In this document: one piece after another, positions 6,090-8,580 of the stretch
Layout of the letters: every line of letters starts with the position of its first letter
How positions within the stretch are numbered: the first letter of the stretch is position 1
DNA from: Caulobacteraceae bacterium
GTDB taxonomy: Bacteria > Pseudomonadota > Alphaproteobacteria > Caulobacterales > Caulobacteraceae
Length of the DNA: 8,580 nucleotides
Direction: 5' to 3'
NCBI GenBank assembly: GCA_013815405.1
Contig: JACDGF010000071.1
Coordinates: forward strand, 1 to 8,580
The notes under the pieces: model-generated
Told to the model about the DNA's origin: nothing
What the model saw: only the letters and a program-made list of their open reading frames with translations
Database searches by the model: none
Program-made: the position numbers and the translations under genes

Positions 6090-6404
6090 CTAGACCCGGT
6101 CGCGGCGGGCGGTCTCGTGATGGCGGATGACTTCGGTGATCAAGAGATTGAGGAACTTCTCGGCGAATTCCGGGTCCAAGTCGGCGGTGGCCGCCAGGGC
6201 CCGCAGGCGGGCGATCTGCTGGGCTTCCCGGGCGGGGTCGGCGGGGGGAAGATCGAGCCGGGCCTTGAGCTCGCCCACCTTGCGGGTGAATTTGAACCGT
6301 TCGGCCAGGAGGTGGAGCACCGCCGCGTCGATATTGTCGATCGAGTGGCGAAGCTCGGCCAGCTCGGGCGGGACCGGTCGGGCGAGAGCGGGTGACGGCG
6401 CCAT
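6090..6404 (-). CDS. Chorismate mutase, AroQ class, monofunctional
   Basis: This 104-residue all-helical protein is about the size of the chorismate mutase domain alone. It should convert chorismate to prephenate, the branch to phenylalanine and tyrosine. Residues matching the E. coli active site are visible: Arg19 in ELRHSIDNID (17-26), Arg36 in LLAERF, Lys47 in VGELKA, and Asp56, Arg59 and Glu60 in ADPAREA. The last helix carries FLNLLITEVIRHHE (84-97), where the position that is Gln88 in E. coli cannot be assigned with certainty. No prephenate dehydratase or dehydrogenase domain is attached. ATG 6404 has GAGG 9 nt upstream and lies 4 bp after the purB stop; an in-frame ATG at 6443 would overlap purB by 35 bp and adds only Arg/Ser-rich residues. 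Translation is probably coupled to purB. Confidence 0.93.
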   Translation of the reverse strand: MAPSPALARPVPPELAELRHSIDNIDAAVLHLLAERFKFTRKVGELKARLDLPPADPAREAQQIARLRALAATADLDPEFAEKFLNLLITEVIRHHETARRDRV

Positions 6405-6408
6405 GCCT

Positions 6409-7716
6409 TTAGGCCTCGCCGAAGACCCGCGCGAAGATCGCATCGACGTGTTCGAGGGGACGGGCGGGATCGAACAGTTCGGCCAGCTCGGCCTCGCTCA
6501 ATCGCGTCCCGACGTCCCGGTCGGCCTCGAGAAGGTCGACGAAGGCGCCCTCGCCGCGCCGGGCCTTCATCGCGTTGCGCTGGACCGCCGCATAGGCGTC
6601 TTCGCGCGCGACGCCTTTCTGGGTCAGGGCCAGCAGCACCCGCTGGGAATGAACCAGGCCTCCCAGGCGATCGAGGTTACGCGCCATGTTTTGCGGATAG
6701 ACGACCAGCCGTTCGATGAGGCTCGCCAAGCGGCGCAGGGCGAAATCGAGGTGGACGGTCGTATCCGGCGCGATGGCCCGCTCGACCGAGGAATGGCTGA
6801 TGTCCCGCTCGTGCCATAGGGCGACGTCCTCCAGGGCCGGGACGACCGCCGCGCGGACTAGCCGCGCCAGACCGGTCAGGTTTTCCGAAAGGATCGGATT
6901 GCGCTTGTGGGGCATGGCCGAGGAGCCTTTCTGGCCCTCGTCGAACGGCTCCTCGACCTCGAGCACCTCGGTGCGCTGGAGGTGCCGGATCTCCACCGCC
7001 AGGCGCTCGATGGAGGAGGCGACCACCGCCAGGGCCGCGAAATAGGCGGCGTGCCGGTCGCGGGGGATGATTTGGCTGGAGATCGGCTCGGGGCGCAGGC
7101 CGAGCTTCTCGGCGACATGGGCCTCCACCCTCGGGTCGACGCTGGCGAAGGTCCCCACCGGGCCGGAGATGGCGCAGGTGGCGATCTCGAACCGCGCCAT
7201 GGCCAGCCGCTCGCGAGCGCGGGCGAACTCGGCGTAGTGGCCGGCGAGCTTGAGGCCGAAGGTGGTCGGCTCGGCGTGGATGCCGTGGCTGCGCCCGATG
7301 CAGGGGGTGTGGCGATGCTCGTAGGCGCGCCGCTTCAGCGCCGCCAGGACCAGCTCGACGTCTTCCAGCAAGAGGTCGGTGGCGCGCGCGAGCTGGACAG
7401 CCAGCGCGGTGTCGTTGACGTCCGAGGAGGTCATGCCCTGATGCAGGAAGCGCGCCTCGGGGCCGACGATCTCGGTCACGTGGGTCAAGAACGCGATCAC
7501 GTCATGCTTGGTCTCGCGCTCGATCTCATCGACGCGGTCGGGATCGAATACCGCCTCGCCGCCGCGCTCCCAGATCGCCTTGGCCACCAGCTTTGGGATC
7601 ACGCCCAATTGCGCCATCGCGTCGGCGGCGTGGGCCTCGATCTCGAACATGATGCGAAAGCGGGTCTGGGCCGACCACACGGCGGCGGCCTCGGGACGCG
7701 CGTATCGGGGGATCAT
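6409..7716 (-). CDS. purB: Adenylosuccinate lyase
   Basis: The 435-residue length is normal for the bacterial enzyme. It cleaves fumarate from SAICAR and from adenylosuccinate, two steps of purine synthesis, as a cytosolic homotetramer. Motifs in order: the N-terminal MIPRY and FRIMFEIEAHA (20-30), TSSDVND (96-102), GRSHGIHAEPTTFG (141-154) with the candidate catalytic His144, the fumarase/aspartase-superfamily signature GSSAMPHKRNP (264-274) with the catalytic serine loop, and WHERDISHSSVER (301-313). All are intact. Histidine instead of other residues in the TTFG region and the MPHKRNP loop separate PurB from fumarase and argininosuccinate lyase. The ATG at 7716 begins with the typical family N-terminus; no good ribosome site is seen within 15 nt upstream. 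It is 40 bp downstream of the MFS gene, and chorismate mutase follows 4 bp after its stop. Confidence 0.98.
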   Translation of the reverse strand: MIPRYARPEAAAVWSAQTRFRIMFEIEAHAADAMAQLGVIPKLVAKAIWERGGEAVFDPDRVDEIERETKHDVIAFLTHVTEIVGPEARFLHQGMTSSDVNDTALAVQLARATDLLLEDVELVLAALKRRAYEHRHTPCIGRSHGIHAEPTTFGLKLAGHYAEFARARERLAMARFEIATCAISGPVGTFASVDPRVEAHVAEKLGLRPEPISSQIIPRDRHAAYFAALAVVASSIERLAVEIRHLQRTEVLEVEEPFDEGQKGSSAMPHKRNPILSENLTGLARLVRAAVVPALEDVALWHERDISHSSVERAIAPDTTVHLDFALRRLASLIERLVVYPQNMARNLDRLGGLVHSQRVLLALTQKGVAREDAYAAVQRNAMKARRGEGAFVDLLEADRDVGTRLSEAELAELFDPARPLEHVDAIFARVFGEA

Positions 7717-7756
7717 GGGGCGGTATGTAGCCTTCTCGCGCCGAGGGGGGAAGGCG

Positions 7757-8580
7757 TCAGGCCTCCCGCGCCCGGCGCTGGGCGGCGACGCCGGCGAGCT
7801 GCCTGGCCAGGCCGAAGGAGCCCAGCAGATAGTGGAACGCCGCCCAGGCGTAGAAGCAGATCGTGATCAGGATTCCCTGCCGGCTGGCGGTGACCAGCGC
7901 GGCGTGGCAGCCGGCCGCCAGAGCCGCGGCCGCGCCGGCCGGCGCCGCTCCACCGGGACAGCGCGTCGCGAACCGCGCCGAAGCGGCCGCGTCGCCGCCG
8001 CGCTCCCCCATCATGCCGCTCAGGGCGGAAAGGATGTGAGGCTCGCCCGGATGGATGAAGGCGAACTGGGCGAAGGCGTCGGTGATCCACCCGGTGAAGA
8101 GGGGGCCGCCCCCCAGGGCGATGATGTTGAGGAACAGGAACAATAGCGCCGTCGCCGTGGCCCGGCGGCGGGTCTCGACCACGTTCTGCACCACTCCGAA
8201 GGTCGGCCCCAGATAGGTGTAGTGGAAGATCCCCGGGATCAGCAGGATCGCCGCGGCGGTCCGCCAGTCCGCTTGGCGATAGGCCAGGATGTAGATCGGG
8301 GTCGCGATCGCCAGGCCGATCGCCGGGACGAGGGAATACCAGCGGGCGTCGCGCCGGCTCGCCCAGTCGCTGATGAAGCCGCCGGCCAGGGTGCCGGCGC
8401 CGGCCGAGACCCCGCCGATCAGGCCGAAGATCAGGCCGACCGTCGCGTAGTCCAGGCCGAAGGCGCGGTTGAAATAGGGCGGGGCGAACTGGCCCACGCC
8501 ATAGCCGCCGAAGGAGGCCAGGGTTACGCCCAGGACCATGTTCAGCACCGGCCAGTGGCCGAACAGGCTGGCGGCGACCG
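7757..8580 (-). CDS. MFS transporter, Spinster-like, C-terminal part (5' end outside window)
   Basis: The frame stays open to the right edge, so the N-terminal half lies outside; about 274 residues are visible, ending at TGA 7757-7759. The visible part looks like the second six-helix half of a 12-helix transporter: LNMVLGVTLASFGGYGVG (TM7), TVGLIFGLIGGVSAGAGTLAGG (TM8), the loop GGFISDWASRRDARW resembling MFS motif A, SLVPAIGLAIATPIYILA (TM9), AAAILLIPGIFHYTYLG (TM10), ATALLFLFLNIIALGGGPLF (TM11) and ILITICFYAWAAFHYLL (TM12). The long Ala-rich loop between TM11 and TM12, with two cysteines, recalls Spinster-like family members. Substrate cannot be predicted. It may be cotranscribed with purB 40 bp downstream, but nothing functional links them. 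Confidence 0.88.
   Translation of the reverse strand, partial: VAASLFGHWPVLNMVLGVTLASFGGYGVGQFAPPYFNRAFGLDYATVGLIFGLIGGVSAGAGTLAGGFISDWASRRDARWYSLVPAIGLAIATPIYILAYRQADWRTAAAILLIPGIFHYTYLGPTFGVVQNVVETRRRATATALLFLFLNIIALGGGPLFTGWITDAFAQFAFIHPGEPHILSALSGMMGERGGDAAASARFATRCPGGAAPAGAAAALAAGCHAALVTASRQGILITICFYAWAAFHYLLGSFGLARQLAGVAAQRRAREA

Noticed and set aside
6405..6443. Upstream ATG at 6443 for chorismate mutase
   Set aside because: It overlaps purB by 35 bp and adds residues unlike the family, while ATG 6404 has a GAGG at a usable distance.
7724..7729. TACATA on the minus strand just before the purB ATG, as a possible -10 element
   Set aside because: No acceptable -35 lies 16-18 bp upstream (the place reads CTTCCC), and transcription would start at the ATG itself.
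7730..7755. Inverted repeat GCCTTC-14 nt-GAAGGC between the MFS gene and purB
   Set aside because: The 6-bp stem has a large 14-nt loop and no T-run after it, so it is too weak to call a terminator or operator.
6907..7866. A 319-codon + strand frame opposite purB
   Set aside because: It is antisense to a fully conserved PurB and has no motif of its own.

Overview
This is a GC-rich, gene-dense chromosomal window, probably from an alphaproteobacterium. The PurB and chorismate mutase sequences, the C-terminal TPR fragment and the overall coding style recall Caulobacterales, but that placement rests on memory of family sequences and not on a search. Nearly all of the window is coding and most genes abut or overlap. 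I see no rRNA, tRNA, CRISPR array, insertion sequence or phage gene.

Layout. On the + strand, the window opens with the C-terminal end of a tetratricopeptide-repeat protein (1-268), followed by a complete ABC-F family ATPase (283-1815). Everything else is on the minus strand and is transcribed towards the ABC-F gene. In transcription order: the C-terminal part of an MFS transporter of the Spinster-like type (8580-7757); purB, adenylosuccinate lyase (7716-6409); a stand-alone AroQ-class chorismate mutase (6404-6090); a short-chain dehydrogenase of a subgroup lacking the catalytic Ser and Tyr (6061-5312); a 2-hydroxychromene-2-carboxylate isomerase/GST-kappa family protein (5312-4713); a DCC (DUF393) thiol-disulfide family protein (4716-4249); a saccharopine-dehydrogenase-like Rossmann protein with a C-terminal DUF4166 domain (about 4256-2517); and a type II toxin-antitoxin pair, an AbrB/MazE-like antitoxin (2482-2213) followed by a ChpB/MazF/PemK-type toxin (2213-1848).

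How the genes relate. purB and chorismate mutase are 4 bp apart and make purine and aromatic amino acid enzymes. The next four genes (SDR, isomerase, DCC protein, DUF4166 protein) overlap by 1, 4 and about 8 bp, the last if its start is the TTG proposed here. This implies translational coupling and perhaps a shared redox or isomerisation role, though no substrate can be read from the sequence. The toxin-antitoxin pair sits at the distal end of this run. It has its own strong ribosome binding site and a plausible promoter with an overlapping imperfect palindrome, and that promoter lies across the stop codon of the DUF4166 gene.

I do not see a clearly new system. The items most worth a second look are the SDR-isomerase-DCC-DUF4166 coupled block, the toxin-antitoxin promoter embedded in the upstream gene, the SDR without canonical catalytic residues, and the ABC-F protein with an altered second signature motif.
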